DNA from: Ammoniphilus oxalaticus
GTDB lineage: Bacteria; Bacillota; Bacilli; Aneurinibacillales; RAOX-1
Length of the DNA: 64,000 nucleotides
Assembly: GCF_003609605.1 (NCBI RefSeq)
Contig: NZ_MCHY01000006.1
Coordinates: forward strand, 1 to 64,000
Direction of reading: 5' to 3'
Part shown: piece by piece, positions 9,089 to 17,289 of the stretch
Layout: every line of letters begins with the position of its first letter
How positions within the stretch are numbered: position 1 is the stretch's first letter
The notes under the pieces: model-generated
Database searches by the model: none
What the model was told of the DNA's origin: nothing
Seen by the model: only the letters and a program-made list of their open reading frames with translations
Made by a program: the position numbers and the translations under genes

Positions 9089-9355
9089 GTGTCGCCAATG
9101 ACCGCAATCGAAATTCAGCAAAGAGCCATCCAAATGTTACAAGAAGATGCTGATAAAATTTTGAAGCTGATCGAGGTTCAGTTGGACAATCTTACGATGC
9201 CTCAATGCCCTCTGTATGAAGAAGTATTGGATACGCAAATGTTTGGCTTATCGAGAGAAATAGACTTTGCTGTCCGTTTGAAGCTCATTCAAGAGGATAC
9301 AGGAAGAAGAATCCTTTCCGAACTCGAGCGGAAACTATCTAAGCTCAACCGATAA
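9089..9355 (+). CDS. ylaN: YlaN family protein (DUF1507)
   Basis: The 88-residue product carries the highly conserved block [20 protein letters not shown] followed by [12 protein letters not shown], diagnostic of YlaN. In B. subtilis the protein is important for growth unless iron is supplied, and published work links it to Fe(II) binding and to Fur. I choose the GTG at 9089 after GAGGGGGG. The ATG three codons later is also well placed. In B. subtilis ylaN sits just upstream of ftsW. Here ftsW is 2.2 kb away on the other strand, a partial conservation of that neighbourhood. Confidence 0.95.
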   Translation: MSPMTAIEIQQRAIQMLQEDADKILKLIEVQLDNLTMPQCPLYEEVLDTQMFGLSREIDFAVRLKLIQEDTGRRILSELERKLSKLNR

Positions 9356-9411
9356 AACCAACGGACGTAGTGAGAATTGAGCGCTCCTTTGTGGAGGGTT
9401 TACATATAGAC

Positions 9412-9441
9412 AACAAAAGAGGGAAAGATTCGCTCTTTCCC
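9412..9441 (-). terminator. Minus-strand intrinsic terminator with no assigned gene
   Basis: GGGAAAGA and TCTTTCCC form a perfect 8-bp stem around a 5-base loop. Only the minus-strand side is followed by a T-rich tail (TCTTTTGTTG), so it should end a transcript coming from higher coordinates. The nearest minus-strand gene, sleB, already has its own terminator. Confidence 0.55.
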
Positions 9442-9578
9442 GTAGGGTAGCTAAAAGTATTTAAACAGAAGTATAAAGTGTAGGGTGACTGTTCATTTCT
9501 CCTAGTGTATGGTCCATCTTTAAAAAAAGTGATTTTTGGTCACAATAGAGAAAATGAGACCAATAGGAGGAGTGTGCG

Positions 9579-9836
9579 TTGACTCAAGCTTTCTTTTGTC
9601 CAAATTGCAAAACTAACCGCACCCGTTTTAATTTAATTGAACAAGTTTCGAAATCAGTCAAGGTTGATCCCGCTACAGGCGCGATCGTTGAGACGTATGA
9701 GCAACACATTAAGGATCCGTTTCATGCCCCTTATCGGGGACCGAGTCATAAAGTCCAATGCGCGACATGCGGAGTTATTTCTGATGAAGAACTTTTTATC
9801 AAAGCCGCGCAAAATTATCCGCGTGGTGAAATATAA
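9579..9836 (+). CDS. Small zinc-ribbon-like protein
   Basis: This 85-residue protein has two CxxC pairs, CPNCKT at the N-terminus and CATCGVI near residue 63. The arrangement suggests a four-cysteine zinc-ribbon fold. The segment between them is acidic to neutral and has a DPFHAPYRGP loop. The start is TTG preceded by AGGAGGAG at good spacing. I do not recognise a function. A long hairpin shared with convergent sleB follows. Confidence 0.75.
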   Translation: MTQAFFCPNCKTNRTRFNLIEQVSKSVKVDPATGAIVETYEQHIKDPFHAPYRGPSHKVQCATCGVISDEELFIKAAQNYPRGEI

Positions 9837-9844
9837 CGAACTAA

Positions 9845-9892
9845 AAAAAGAGGCCGTCCCTGTAGAATCGGGAGGAGCCTCTTTTTTTTTTT
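9845..9892. terminator. Bidirectional intrinsic terminator
   Basis: AAAAGAGGC pairs with GCCTCTTTT and an inner CCC/GGG stem extends it. T-runs lie on both strands, so it can end both the small zinc-ribbon gene and convergent sleB. Confidence 0.9.
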
Positions 9893-10640
9893 AATTACAA
9901 AAGATATGTTTTCCGATTTTTTTAATCTGCGGTCTTGTCCAAATCCAAGGGGAAGTCGCTGTATCTGGATTAAAGTAGTAAATTGCTTTTCCAGTCGGAT
10001 CCCAACCATTGATCGCGTCACGCACCGCTTTTTTAGCCGTCTCATTCGGAGTTAGCCAAATTTGTCCATCCGCGACAGCTGTAAAGGCCCTTGGTTCGAA
10101 GATGACGCCAGACGGCGTATTTGGAAATGAAGTGTGTTTGACGCGGTTGAGGATTACAGCGGCGACAGCGACCTGACCAATATAGGGTTCCCCGCGCGCT
10201 TCACCATACACGGCGTTCGCCATAATTTTGAGATCATTCTCTGAAAGACCATGTGGTTTATATGTTGTTTCGGTTTGAGTCGGTTTTGTCGGAGTGGGAG
10301 CGGGGTTTGTATTTCCGCCAGGTTTCCAGTTTTTTGTCGCTTCCCACAACTTTAATTTTGTCTTCGATCCGGCCACACCATCTACCTTCATTCCAAATTG
10401 ATGTTGAAAATTTCGTAAGGCCCAATACGTGCCAGAACCGAACTTTCCGTCGACCGCCCCTTTATAAAATCCAAGAAATTTTAGCCTTCCTTGTAATTCT
10501 AAAACATCCTGACCTGTTGCTCCTTGTTTAATCGTCGCGCTGCTAAAGGTTTCTGTATTATGTACAGTAAACCAGACGCCAACTCCCGTTCCAAGCAAGC
10601 CGAGAACGAGTAAAGTGAGTAACATTTTTCTCATGATCAA
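9891..10640 (-). CDS. sleB: Spore cortex-lytic enzyme SleB
   Basis: SleB is a lytic transglycosylase deposited in the spore that degrades cortex peptidoglycan at germination. The 249-residue protein has an N-terminal signal/anchor (about 1-25), a peptidoglycan-binding domain (about 38-105, GATGQDVLELQGRLKFLGFY) and a SleB hydrolase domain (about 135-249) with the catalytic Glu in VYGEARGE. The start is either TTG at 10640 or ATG at 10634; both lie at imperfect distance from AGGAGG. The usual partner gene ypeB is not adjacent. A forespore promoter is expected but not clear. Confidence 0.93.
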   Translation of the reverse strand: MIMRKMLLTLLVLGLLGTGVGVWFTVHNTETFSSATIKQGATGQDVLELQGRLKFLGFYKGAVDGKFGSGTYWALRNFQHQFGMKVDGVAGSKTKLKLWEATKNWKPGGNTNPAPTPTKPTQTETTYKPHGLSENDLKIMANAVYGEARGEPYIGQVAVAAVILNRVKHTSFPNTPSGVIFEPRAFTAVADGQIWLTPNETAKKAVRDAINGWDPTGKAIYYFNPDTATSPWIWTRPQIKKIGKHIFCN

Positions 10641-10866
10641 TAGCTCCTCCTATGTTATTAATTCCTAAACGAACGAAAGTAAATAAGTACATCGGTCTTA
10701 TTTTGAGCGAAAAGGCTGGAAATAATGTATGAACGTCATTTAACAAAATAAGAGGAGTTTAATCGATCTATGGAGAAATAAAATAATAATAGTAAGAAAT
10801 TCAAAAAATCAGTCCCAATCGCCTAGATTGCAGAATAAACTAGGTAGTAAATAAGGAGGGATAGAC

Positions 10867-11256
10867 TTGGCCGAAATGAAAGATCGCGGGACAGTAAGGA
10901 TTGCTGATGATGTGGTTGCCGTAATCGCTGCGATCGCGGCGGAAGAAACAGAAGGTGTAGCGAGCATGTCTGGCGGGATTGCGCAAGGTTTTGCTCGAAG
11001 AGTGAGCGGTAAAAATGTACACCGTGGCGTTCATGTCAAAGTTGACGAAGTGGAAGCAAGGATCAATCTTCACGTTATTTTAAATTACGGTGTGAAAATG
11101 GACCAAGTCTGTAAAGATTTGCAGTACCGCGTCAAGGAAGCCGTAGAAATGATGACTGGATTGCAACTCGTGGAGGTAAATGTCAAGGTCGAGGGGATTG
11201 AATTAAAGGACGACAGTCCCACGCCTCAACCACTTGTTTCTTCTCGTGTCAGGTAA
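10867..11256 (+). CDS. Asp23/Gls24 family envelope stress protein
   Basis: The 129-residue protein has the Asp23 fold signature: a start region GTVRIADDVVAVIAAIAAEETEGVASM, then VHVKVDEVEARINLHVILNYG and a C-terminal VEVNVKVEGIELKD. Family members (YqhY, YloU, AmaP partners) are cytosolic or membrane-associated and linked to cell-envelope homeostasis; the biochemical role is unsettled. The start is TTG, seven bases after AAGGAGGG. It stands alone. Which paralogue it is cannot be decided here. Confidence 0.87.
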   Translation: MAEMKDRGTVRIADDVVAVIAAIAAEETEGVASMSGGIAQGFARRVSGKNVHRGVHVKVDEVEARINLHVILNYGVKMDQVCKDLQYRVKEAVEMMTGLQLVEVNVKVEGIELKDDSPTPQPLVSSRVR

Positions 11257-11290
11257 TGGGATGAATGAACAAATAGATTGGGGATCTAGC

Positions 11291-11475
11291 GGGAGTTTCG
11301 CCGCTTAATTTGTATGGTTGCCTTAGGATCTCGGGATTTACGGCAATCCAGTGGTAGTTCGGCGCATTTAACAGGAGAAACTCCGCTTAATTTGTATGGT
11401 TGCCTTAGGATCTTGGGATTTACGGCGATCCAGTGGTAGTTCGACGCATTTAACAGGAGAAACTCCGCTTAATTT
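11291..11475. repeat. 82-bp tandem repeat, two full copies plus ends
   Basis: Units at 11301-11382 and 11383-11464 differ at only three positions, and a third copy begins at 11465 and stops after 11 bases. The unit junction is AGGAGAAACTCCGCTTAATTT. The sequence just before unit 1, GGGAGTTTCGCCGCTTAAT, is a variant of the same junction. The unit has no sustained open frame. The whole 11257-11594 gap otherwise holds only the terminator of ftsW. Related cores occur at 1-98 and 59.2 kb. Confidence 0.9.
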
Positions 11476-11521
11476 GGTCTGATGTCGGTCGCCTGCCATC
11501 TCTCCCAAAGCTATCCATAAA

Positions 11522-11562
11522 AAGTAGGCATAGGAAAACAAAACGTTTTCCTATGCCTACTT
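11522..11562 (-). terminator. Intrinsic terminator after ftsW
   Basis: AAGTAGGCATAGGAAAAC pairs perfectly with GTTTTCCTATGCCTACTT around five bases. The minus strand continues with TTTTT, so it serves ftsW. Confidence 0.88.
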
Positions 11563-11594
11563 AGTTTGCGCTTCCGAAAAGACGCCATTCTATT

Positions 11595-12758
11595 TTAATG
11601 ACTCAATTTACGCAATTGTTGTTCTTGTCGTTGGGCTCGTTTCTTAAACGTTTCCCTTGAAATACTGAGCACAATTCCCATGCTTGTCATAAAAACAAGC
11701 AATGAGGAGCCGCCATAACTAACAAACGGAAGCGGGACGCCAGTAATCGGCATGGAACCGGTCACTCCGCCGATATTGATAATAGCTTGGATGCCGATCA
11801 TGCTTACAACTCCAATCCCAACCAATAAGCCGAATGTATCTTCACATCTTAAGGTAATAAGGATGATGCGCCATAGAAAGAGGACGAAAAACAGAATGAA
11901 CAAAGCGCATCCAAAAAAACCAATTTCCTCAGCGATAACGGAAAAAATAAAGTCTGTTTGCGGATACGGTAAGTAAAGGTATTTCTGAATGCTCTTCCCA
12001 AAACCTGCCCCGGAGAGTCCGCCATTGGCGATCGCATAGAAGGATTGAATGAGATGATAACCTTGTTCAAGTCCGTTCATCCCATCGTTCCAAGGATTAA
12101 TAAAAGTTTTGATTCTCGCCAGTCGATAGGGGGCGGCGACGGCAAAAATAATCAACGCAACGGAAGCGACCCCGCACAACATGCCGAGATGTTTCAGGTG
12201 GGCGCCGCCTGAAAACATGATAACGACAGCCGTGAACAAAATAATCGAGGTTGTCCCGAGATCTGGCTGAAGCATAACCATGCCGCAAAAGGCAGTTGTC
12301 GCGATGAGGGCAGGAGCAAGTCCTTGTTTCCACATGCGAAACCGATCCCCTTTTTTGGCGATCAGGCCAGCTAAGTAAATAATCAATCCCAGTTTTGCAA
12401 ATTCTGCGGGCTGAATGGAAAAAGATTTCCCGATCCCTAACCAACTTCGCGCCCCATTAATCTTCATCCCCAACGGCGTAAACAAAAGAAGGAGGAGAAT
12501 GAAGGAGCCAATAGCGATCGTTGGAAATTTCTGTTTATAGACGGTGTACGGAATGTTCATCGTGAATAGCATGGCAATAAAGCCAAGTATGGCCCAAATC
12601 GCTTGTTTTTTTACAAAATAGAGACTGTCATTATTATAATCGGGGTTGTAGTAGGCTAGTATGTAACTAGAACTAAAAACCATAAGAATGCCAAATCCAA
12701 CTAATGCTAAGGTCATGAACAATAGAAGGAAATCCGGTGATCCTCTACGTCGCTCCAT
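11595..12758 (-). CDS. ftsW: SEDS family peptidoglycan glycosyltransferase FtsW
   Basis: SEDS proteins polymerise lipid II together with a class b PBP; FtsW acts at the division septum. The 387-residue protein has about ten membrane helices. SEDS signatures are GARSWLGIG, IQPAEFAKLGLI, LQPDLGTT, GLSGAGFGKSIQKYLYLPYPQTDFIF and the C-terminal GVTGSMPITGVPLPFVSYGGSS. FtsW, RodA and SpoVE are hard to separate by eye. I favour FtsW because ylaN is near, as in the B. subtilis ylaN-ftsW pair. The start follows GAGAGG. Confidence 0.88.
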   Translation of the reverse strand: MERRRGSPDFLLLFMTLALVGFGILMVFSSSYILAYYNPDYNNDSLYFVKKQAIWAILGFIAMLFTMNIPYTVYKQKFPTIAIGSFILLLLLFTPLGMKINGARSWLGIGKSFSIQPAEFAKLGLIIYLAGLIAKKGDRFRMWKQGLAPALIATTAFCGMVMLQPDLGTTSIILFTAVVIMFSGGAHLKHLGMLCGVASVALIIFAVAAPYRLARIKTFINPWNDGMNGLEQGYHLIQSFYAIANGGLSGAGFGKSIQKYLYLPYPQTDFIFSVIAEEIGFFGCALFILFFVLFLWRIILITLRCEDTFGLLVGIGVVSMIGIQAIINIGGVTGSMPITGVPLPFVSYGGSSLLVFMTSMGIVLSISRETFKKRAQRQEQQLRKLSH

Positions 12759-12822
12759 ATTGATCCTCTCCCAAGATTAGAATAGGCCGCCGGGTTGACG
12801 GCAGCCTAAATTGTTAAGCATC

Positions 12823-13167
12823 CTACGCTAATTTTGCTTTCACATCTGAAAGCTTTTTTTTAGCCGCTTCCAAAATCGCGGCAGGGATTTCCGCTTGATA
12901 GTCGATGCCGTGTGGAAAAAGGTGTTTCCCGATGTGCGGTTCTTCAAGTTGTAAAATGGCTTCAGGGTGCAAATCCCCGCCGTCAACAACATGTCCCCGA
13001 ATACGCAAGTAGTAAACAGCATTTGTCGTCCGATCATCATATTTAAAATCGTATGTAGCGTGATCATAATCCCAAGTTGCATCGCTTATAAAGCCAGCGT
13101 TCTTCAAAACGTGGTCTAAATGAGCCAAATTAATTTTTAGCTCAGAAAAACTCATCTCTAATAGCAT
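12823..13167 (-). CDS. YugN-like family protein
   Basis: This small acidic protein (114 residues from the chosen start) matches the YugN pattern: WDYDHATYDFKYDD, then YYLRIRGHVVDGGDLHPEAILQLEEPHIGKHLFPHGIDYQAEIP. Function is unknown in the family. The frame is open to 13179, but AAGGAG lies 11 bases before the ATG at 13167 and almost overlaps the earlier GTG, so I use 13167. A weak GC-rich hairpin at 12783-12806 follows without a clear T-run. Confidence 0.82.
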   Translation of the reverse strand: MLLEMSFSELKINLAHLDHVLKNAGFISDATWDYDHATYDFKYDDRTTNAVYYLRIRGHVVDGGDLHPEAILQLEEPHIGKHLFPHGIDYQAEIPAAILEAAKKKLSDVKAKLA

Positions 13168-13340
13168 TTCGCTTCCCACTCCTTGATAGAATTGTCATTA
13201 TTAAGTACTTCTATCATGATATTATGTTTTCCTGCTGGGCGCAATGTAAATTTAACGTTGCGACGCGAGGAAGAGGATGAATGAATGTCTTTTGTTTAGG
13301 AAAACCTACATATGATCACGCAATTCAAGGAGGGCTTGGG

Positions 13341-13781
13341 ATGGCGAATACAATTCGTAATATTATGACGACAGATGTCGAATGTGTCACATTGCTAGAC
13401 AACGTGTATGAAGTGGCTTGTAAAATGCGCGACCACGATGTTGGGATCGTTCCGGTTGTGGATGATCAACAAAATTGTATCGGCGTAATTACGGACCGAG
13501 ATATTGTGATCCGCGGGGTTGCCGGTAAACGATCAGGTTCGAGCGCGGTTGAACAAGTGATGAGCGAAACTTTGATTACGGGGACACCAGAGATGAGTGT
13601 CGATGAGGCGGCAAAATTAATGGCTGAAAAACAAATTCGTCGCCTGCCGATTATAGAAAATGGAAAGTTGGCCGGAATTGTTGCAATGGCTGACCTGGCT
13701 GTGCGCGATAAATTCGCTGATCAAGCCGGTTATGCGTTAAGCGAAATATCTGAACAACGCGGAGAAGAACATCTCCAATAA
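13341..13781 (+). CDS. Tandem CBS-domain protein
   Basis: This 146-residue protein is two CBS motifs: residues about 8-60 (IMTTDVECVTLLDNVYEVACKMRDHDVGIVPVV) and 73-125 (VMSETLITGTPEMSVDEAAKLMAEKQIRRLPII). Paired CBS motifs bind adenosine nucleotides and act as sensors, but stand-alone members have no proven role. The ATG at 13341 follows AAGGAGGG at ideal spacing; 20 upstream in-frame codons are not needed. A textbook terminator follows. Confidence 0.9.
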   Translation: MANTIRNIMTTDVECVTLLDNVYEVACKMRDHDVGIVPVVDDQQNCIGVITDRDIVIRGVAGKRSGSSAVEQVMSETLITGTPEMSVDEAAKLMAEKQIRRLPIIENGKLAGIVAMADLAVRDKFADQAGYALSEISEQRGEEHLQ

Positions 13782-13783
13782 TG

Positions 13784-13809
13784 AAGCCCCGATTGGGGCT
13801 TTTTCTTTT
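13784..13809 (+). terminator. Intrinsic terminator after CBS gene
   Basis: AGCCCC-GATT-GGGGCT followed by TTTTCTTTT. Confidence 0.92.
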
Positions 13810-13893
13810 GCCTCCGTGTCCGTTGTTTTGTGGTGGCGTGTCTGGTCCTCATAACACGCGCGGCGGGGGCCCTTAGAATGGGCCTGTTCCACG

Positions 13894-13989
13894 CTAATCT
13901 TCCTCTAAAAAAAAGACAAAGATGACAAGGACAATAATAATGACCCATAACCAAACATTATCTTCATGAAACCAACGGTATAGACTCAG
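13894..13989 (-). CDS. Possible 31-residue single-span membrane protein
   Basis: On the minus strand a 31-codon frame starting at CTG reads LSLYRWFHEDNVWLW, then a hydrophobic span VIIIVLVIFVFF and an acidic end LEED. A GGGGG Shine-Dalgarno lies 8 bases before the CTG. No ATG, GTG or TTG is available in frame. The layout (short polar N-terminus, one helix, acidic tail) resembles the tiny membrane proteins common in sporulating Bacillales. CATACGATA about 40 bases upstream resembles a mother-cell sigma -10 element. Translation is unproven. Confidence 0.4.
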   Translation of the reverse strand: MSLYRWFHEDNVWLWVIIIVLVIFVFFLEED

Positions 13990-14197
13990 GGCAGGTTCCC
14001 CCTTTCCGCTCCATAATGCTATATCGTATGTTTTTACCTACGAAACGGAGCTTGCGAGAGGCGCCCAATTTAATCCTTCAATCCCTGACGCTGTCAAATA
14101 CGGGTAGAAAGCAGCATACTTGATCAGGTGGGCTCTTGCATTTATCGAGTAAAGCCAGTAGTATTTTTAGTACTGAAATCAAAGGAGACTATCGACC

Positions 14198-14776
14198 TTG
14201 AGTAGAAAAACAAAAAAGAACGGTAAGAAAAAGTATCGAATTTTTACTCGGTGGTCTTTCATTATTTCGATCTGGACGTTTTTTACGGCTGTTGGCGTGA
14301 GCATGATCAGTGAGCTATTGCTTCGAGAAACTTCGCTGTTGCTCGCTATTTTGACTTTGCTATGCATCGTTGTCGTCGGCACTGTGGCTGATGTGGTTGC
14401 GGTTGCGATTACGGCGGCGGAACTGAGTCCATTTAATTCAATGGCGGCAAAGAAGGTGTATGGGGCCCGCAAAGGGATTGAAATGATCCAGAACGCGGAG
14501 AAATACGCTAACTTTTTTGGCGATGTGGTTGGTGATGTGCTCGGATATGTGGCAGGGATGGCGGGGGCGACATTGGTGTTTCAGATTATTCGTTTAAGCG
14601 ATCAACTGACGATGCATGAGTCGGTTGTTTCCATTTTGGTCGCTGGCGTTTCAAGCGCGGCAATCGTAGGCAGTAAGGCGGTCGGGAAAAACATTGCTTT
14701 ACATAATAGTACGGAAATTGTGCTCGGCTTTGGCAAACTACTGACATTCCTTACCGGGGTAAAACCTAAAAAATAA
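14198..14776 (+). CDS. Hypothetical multi-span membrane protein
   Basis: The 192-residue protein has a lysine-rich N-terminus (SRKTKKNGKKKYRIF) and about four hydrophobic segments (near 22-45, 48-73, 110-128 and 140-158). The cytoplasmic loop has FNSMAAKKVYGARKGIEMI. I do not recognise the family. The start is TTG, nine bases after AAAGGAG. It is alone between two terminators. Confidence 0.75.
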   Translation: MSRKTKKNGKKKYRIFTRWSFIISIWTFFTAVGVSMISELLLRETSLLLAILTLLCIVVVGTVADVVAVAITAAELSPFNSMAAKKVYGARKGIEMIQNAEKYANFFGDVVGDVLGYVAGMAGATLVFQIIRLSDQLTMHESVVSILVAGVSSAAIVGSKAVGKNIALHNSTEIVLGFGKLLTFLTGVKPKK

Positions 14777-14800
14777 CTCCGATGCCGATTACATAAAATA

Positions 14801-14834
14801 AACCTCCAAAGCGACCCGATCGGCTGGAGGTTTT
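14801..14834. terminator. Convergent terminator
   Basis: AACCTCCA pairs with TGGAGGTT, with T or A runs at both sides. It separates the membrane protein gene from the convergent lipoprotein gene. Confidence 0.72.
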
Positions 14835-14838
14835 CGTC

Positions 14839-15282
14839 TTACTGATCTATTTGATTGGCTTGAATCGCAAGTTTGGTTGCCGGCAATTTTACGACGACCG
14901 CGGGATAACTAATCACCGTTAAGGCCATTCCTGTCGGTTTCTGTTCAGAGTAGCTGACGATGATTTTGTCCGAAGACTGTTCTACTTTTTTAATGACAAT
15001 TTTGTAACCGGCAGAGGGCCGTTGTCCCAATGTAATGATCGCGTACGTATGATTTTGATGTTGGACCGTGGCGAGTCCTGCCTGCTCTTGATGTTGGCTG
15101 ATAGCCTGATTAATCGCGTCGTCATACGGGGGATCGACAAGTTCGTAATTCAAATTCGTGACACTTCCTTCCTCTTTTTCAACGCTTTCAGTTGCTTGAA
15201 CATGGCAACCTGCGAGCAGAAACCCGATGGCGCACAATAAAAACCCTTTTTTCCACATTATATAGATATGATTCAACCGCAT
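14839..15282 (-). CDS. Lipoprotein with PrcB C-terminal-like domain
   Basis: This 147-residue protein has a type II signal peptide with lipobox LLAGC (Cys25), then an acidic linker and a domain with YAIITLGQRPSAGYKIVIKKVEQSSDKIIVSYSEQKP, the pattern of the PrcB_C family named after a Treponema protease-complex subunit. It should be anchored outside the membrane. Its role in Bacillales is not known. The ATG follows AAAGGAGG by eight bases. Confidence 0.8.
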   Translation of the reverse strand: MRLNHIYIMWKKGFLLCAIGFLLAGCHVQATESVEKEEGSVTNLNYELVDPPYDDAINQAISQHQEQAGLATVQHQNHTYAIITLGQRPSAGYKIVIKKVEQSSDKIIVSYSEQKPTGMALTVISYPAVVVKLPATKLAIQANQIDQ

Positions 15283-15382
15283 TTAAAACAACCTCCTTTT
15301 AAAGATGAAGCCGTTGTTAAGTAGTATGAATTTTTTTAATAGGGAGTATCCGTGTTAAAATGGGGTGGCGAGGTGTTTTTGG

Positions 15383-17212
15383 ATGAAATTTGCAGAAGTT
15401 TTGAAGCAATTATCTGAGCGAGTGATCCAGTCTATTTGTCATCATCATCAGCAAACCGATACAACGTTACATTTTTTATTGGATTCTGATTGGAACAACG
15501 CTTATTGGGCAAAAATGTCCGAAGATGAGCGAATAGTGATTGAATATTTTTTACGAGAAAAAGGCAACGATTTGTTAACCTATCGTGAAATAGAACAAGC
15601 GTCCCTGCCATTAGGCGCAGTCCGCTTTCGGATTGCTTTAACCAAACTGAGAAGAGCGGGATTAATCTTCACGTTGCGACGGTTGTGGGGGGAGCAGGCC
15701 TATGTCATGTCAGAAGAACAGATTGATTTGTTTCGTAGGAAAAGTGTGTCGATTTCAACCGAGTGGAAAAGCAAGCAGCGCCTCTCAGGTCATTTATCAT
15801 ACCATATCCTAGATGATCTGTTACAAGTGTTAAATGTTGTTAGAAAAACGGCGATTGGATTTTCAAAAAGGGGTACCTTACATAAGAGAACGGTGAGCGC
15901 TTTATTCCATGGAACAAACATAACCGAGCAGCTGTTGGCCCCCTTTGCCGACGAATTAGAACAGCAATACCCTTTTGCCTTACACGAAGCGATTGCGCTT
16001 GATTTGTTAGTTGAACAAGGACTGTTGCAAAAGCAGGGAGAAAACGTGGTGATTGGGGCGGTCGACGAATGGGTCATCGGCAAGGATGCGGAGTTGTCGC
16101 GGTGGCTGTTAGCCGAGTTGCTAAAAAAAGCGAAATTTGAGCCAAACCTGGAAATGTTTTATACCCTTATTCAAAGACTCGATTCAGACGAAACGTACAG
16201 GTTAGATGCGATTCTTGATTCGATGAATTCATTTGGGCCAGATCGCCAAACCGCCCTGGAAAAGTGTATTCAACCGTTAACCGCATTGGGGTTGATGGAA
16301 TCGAATATCGAAGAGGGAGTCACCCTTTTTAAATGGCGAACGTACCGTGATCACGAAGCGATTCCCCTCTATATACAACCGAATTTTGAGTTAATGGTTC
16401 CCGCCTTTGCCCCGTTTCGCTTGAAATGGAAGTTGCTGCAAATTGCTGAGCTGCAAACGAGCGAGGAAATGTGGGTTTTTAAGATGAGCAAGGAGAGCGT
16501 CCAAGCCGCTTTTGAATCTGGAAAAACTGCGGTCCAACTGATTGCTTGGTTGCAACAAGTGAGCGCCGTTCCGATCCCCGAAAATGTGCGATCAGCAGTT
16601 GAGCAATGGGAGCAATCGGTTGTCCAAGCCTCGTTTTGGGATGTGAGATTGCTGCGTCTAACCGATGCGACGTTAGCGACCGAATTGAAGCAAATCGAGC
16701 CGATCGCCTCGCTTTTATATGAACAAATTGGAGAGCGGGATTTTATTGTGCGAGTGGAGAACGCGGCGTTATTAGGTGAAGAGTTAGAGAAAAGAGGCTA
16801 TGCGATAGGCCCGATCGTTAATTTATTGGAGCAGCCTACTTTATCCGATCGAGTCACCGCGGACCCGATTTTACCATTGTTTAAAAACAAAGTGGTTGAG
16901 CTGGATTATCAAGTGGAGAGCGTGTTTCCCGATTTGGATGACGCCTTGCCTGGGTTGAGGGACTTGCCGCGGATGTGGCTGTCCAACTACGCCCATTATC
17001 ACGGTTCAACGCTACGAAAATTGATTCAGCAAGCGATTGATTTAGGACTGGAATTAAAATTGGAAGCGGATGGCAATGATCATCGATTGCAGCCTGCCCG
17101 TTTAACGAATCAGCATGGATTTTGGAAATTGGTCGCGCGCAAGGAAGACAAGGCTGAGGCCGAGTACGGATTAGAGGAAATCGGGAGGATTCAAATTATC
17201 TCTCCCCTTTAA
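15383..17212 (+). CDS. Helicase-associated (XPB/Ssl2-like N-terminal) domain protein
   Basis: This large 609-residue cytosolic protein lacks Walker motifs and is not itself a helicase. The N-terminal 130 residues look like a winged helix (LTYREIEQASLPLGAVRFRIALTKLRRAGLIFTLRR). The C-terminal region has FIVRVENAALLGEELEKRGYAIGP and a final winged-helix-like part, as in proteins annotated helicase-associated or helicase-XPB domain. I choose the ATG at 15383 (MKFAEVLKQL) over the GTG at 15365. Role unknown. It is transcribed alone, upstream of ylbF. Confidence 0.7.
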   Translation: MKFAEVLKQLSERVIQSICHHHQQTDTTLHFLLDSDWNNAYWAKMSEDERIVIEYFLREKGNDLLTYREIEQASLPLGAVRFRIALTKLRRAGLIFTLRRLWGEQAYVMSEEQIDLFRRKSVSISTEWKSKQRLSGHLSYHILDDLLQVLNVVRKTAIGFSKRGTLHKRTVSALFHGTNITEQLLAPFADELEQQYPFALHEAIALDLLVEQGLLQKQGENVVIGAVDEWVIGKDAELSRWLLAELLKKAKFEPNLEMFYTLIQRLDSDETYRLDAILDSMNSFGPDRQTALEKCIQPLTALGLMESNIEEGVTLFKWRTYRDHEAIPLYIQPNFELMVPAFAPFRLKWKLLQIAELQTSEEMWVFKMSKESVQAAFESGKTAVQLIAWLQQVSAVPIPENVRSAVEQWEQSVVQASFWDVRLLRLTDATLATELKQIEPIASLLYEQIGERDFIVRVENAALLGEELEKRGYAIGPIVNLLEQPTLSDRVTADPILPLFKNKVVELDYQVESVFPDLDDALPGLRDLPRMWLSNYAHYHGSTLRKLIQQAIDLGLELKLEADGNDHRLQPARLTNQHGFWKLVARKEDKAEAEYGLEEIGRIQIISPL

Positions 17213-17289
17213 AAAAACAGAGATGGAACGGATTGGACCGTCTGCAATCGTGTGTTTTACGCTATAATAGGGATTGAGGTGAAATTTCA

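Noticed and set aside
11301-11475. 82-bp tandem repeat as a CRISPR array
   Set aside because: The interior between the short conserved junctions is also repeated almost identically, there are only two units and no cas genes.
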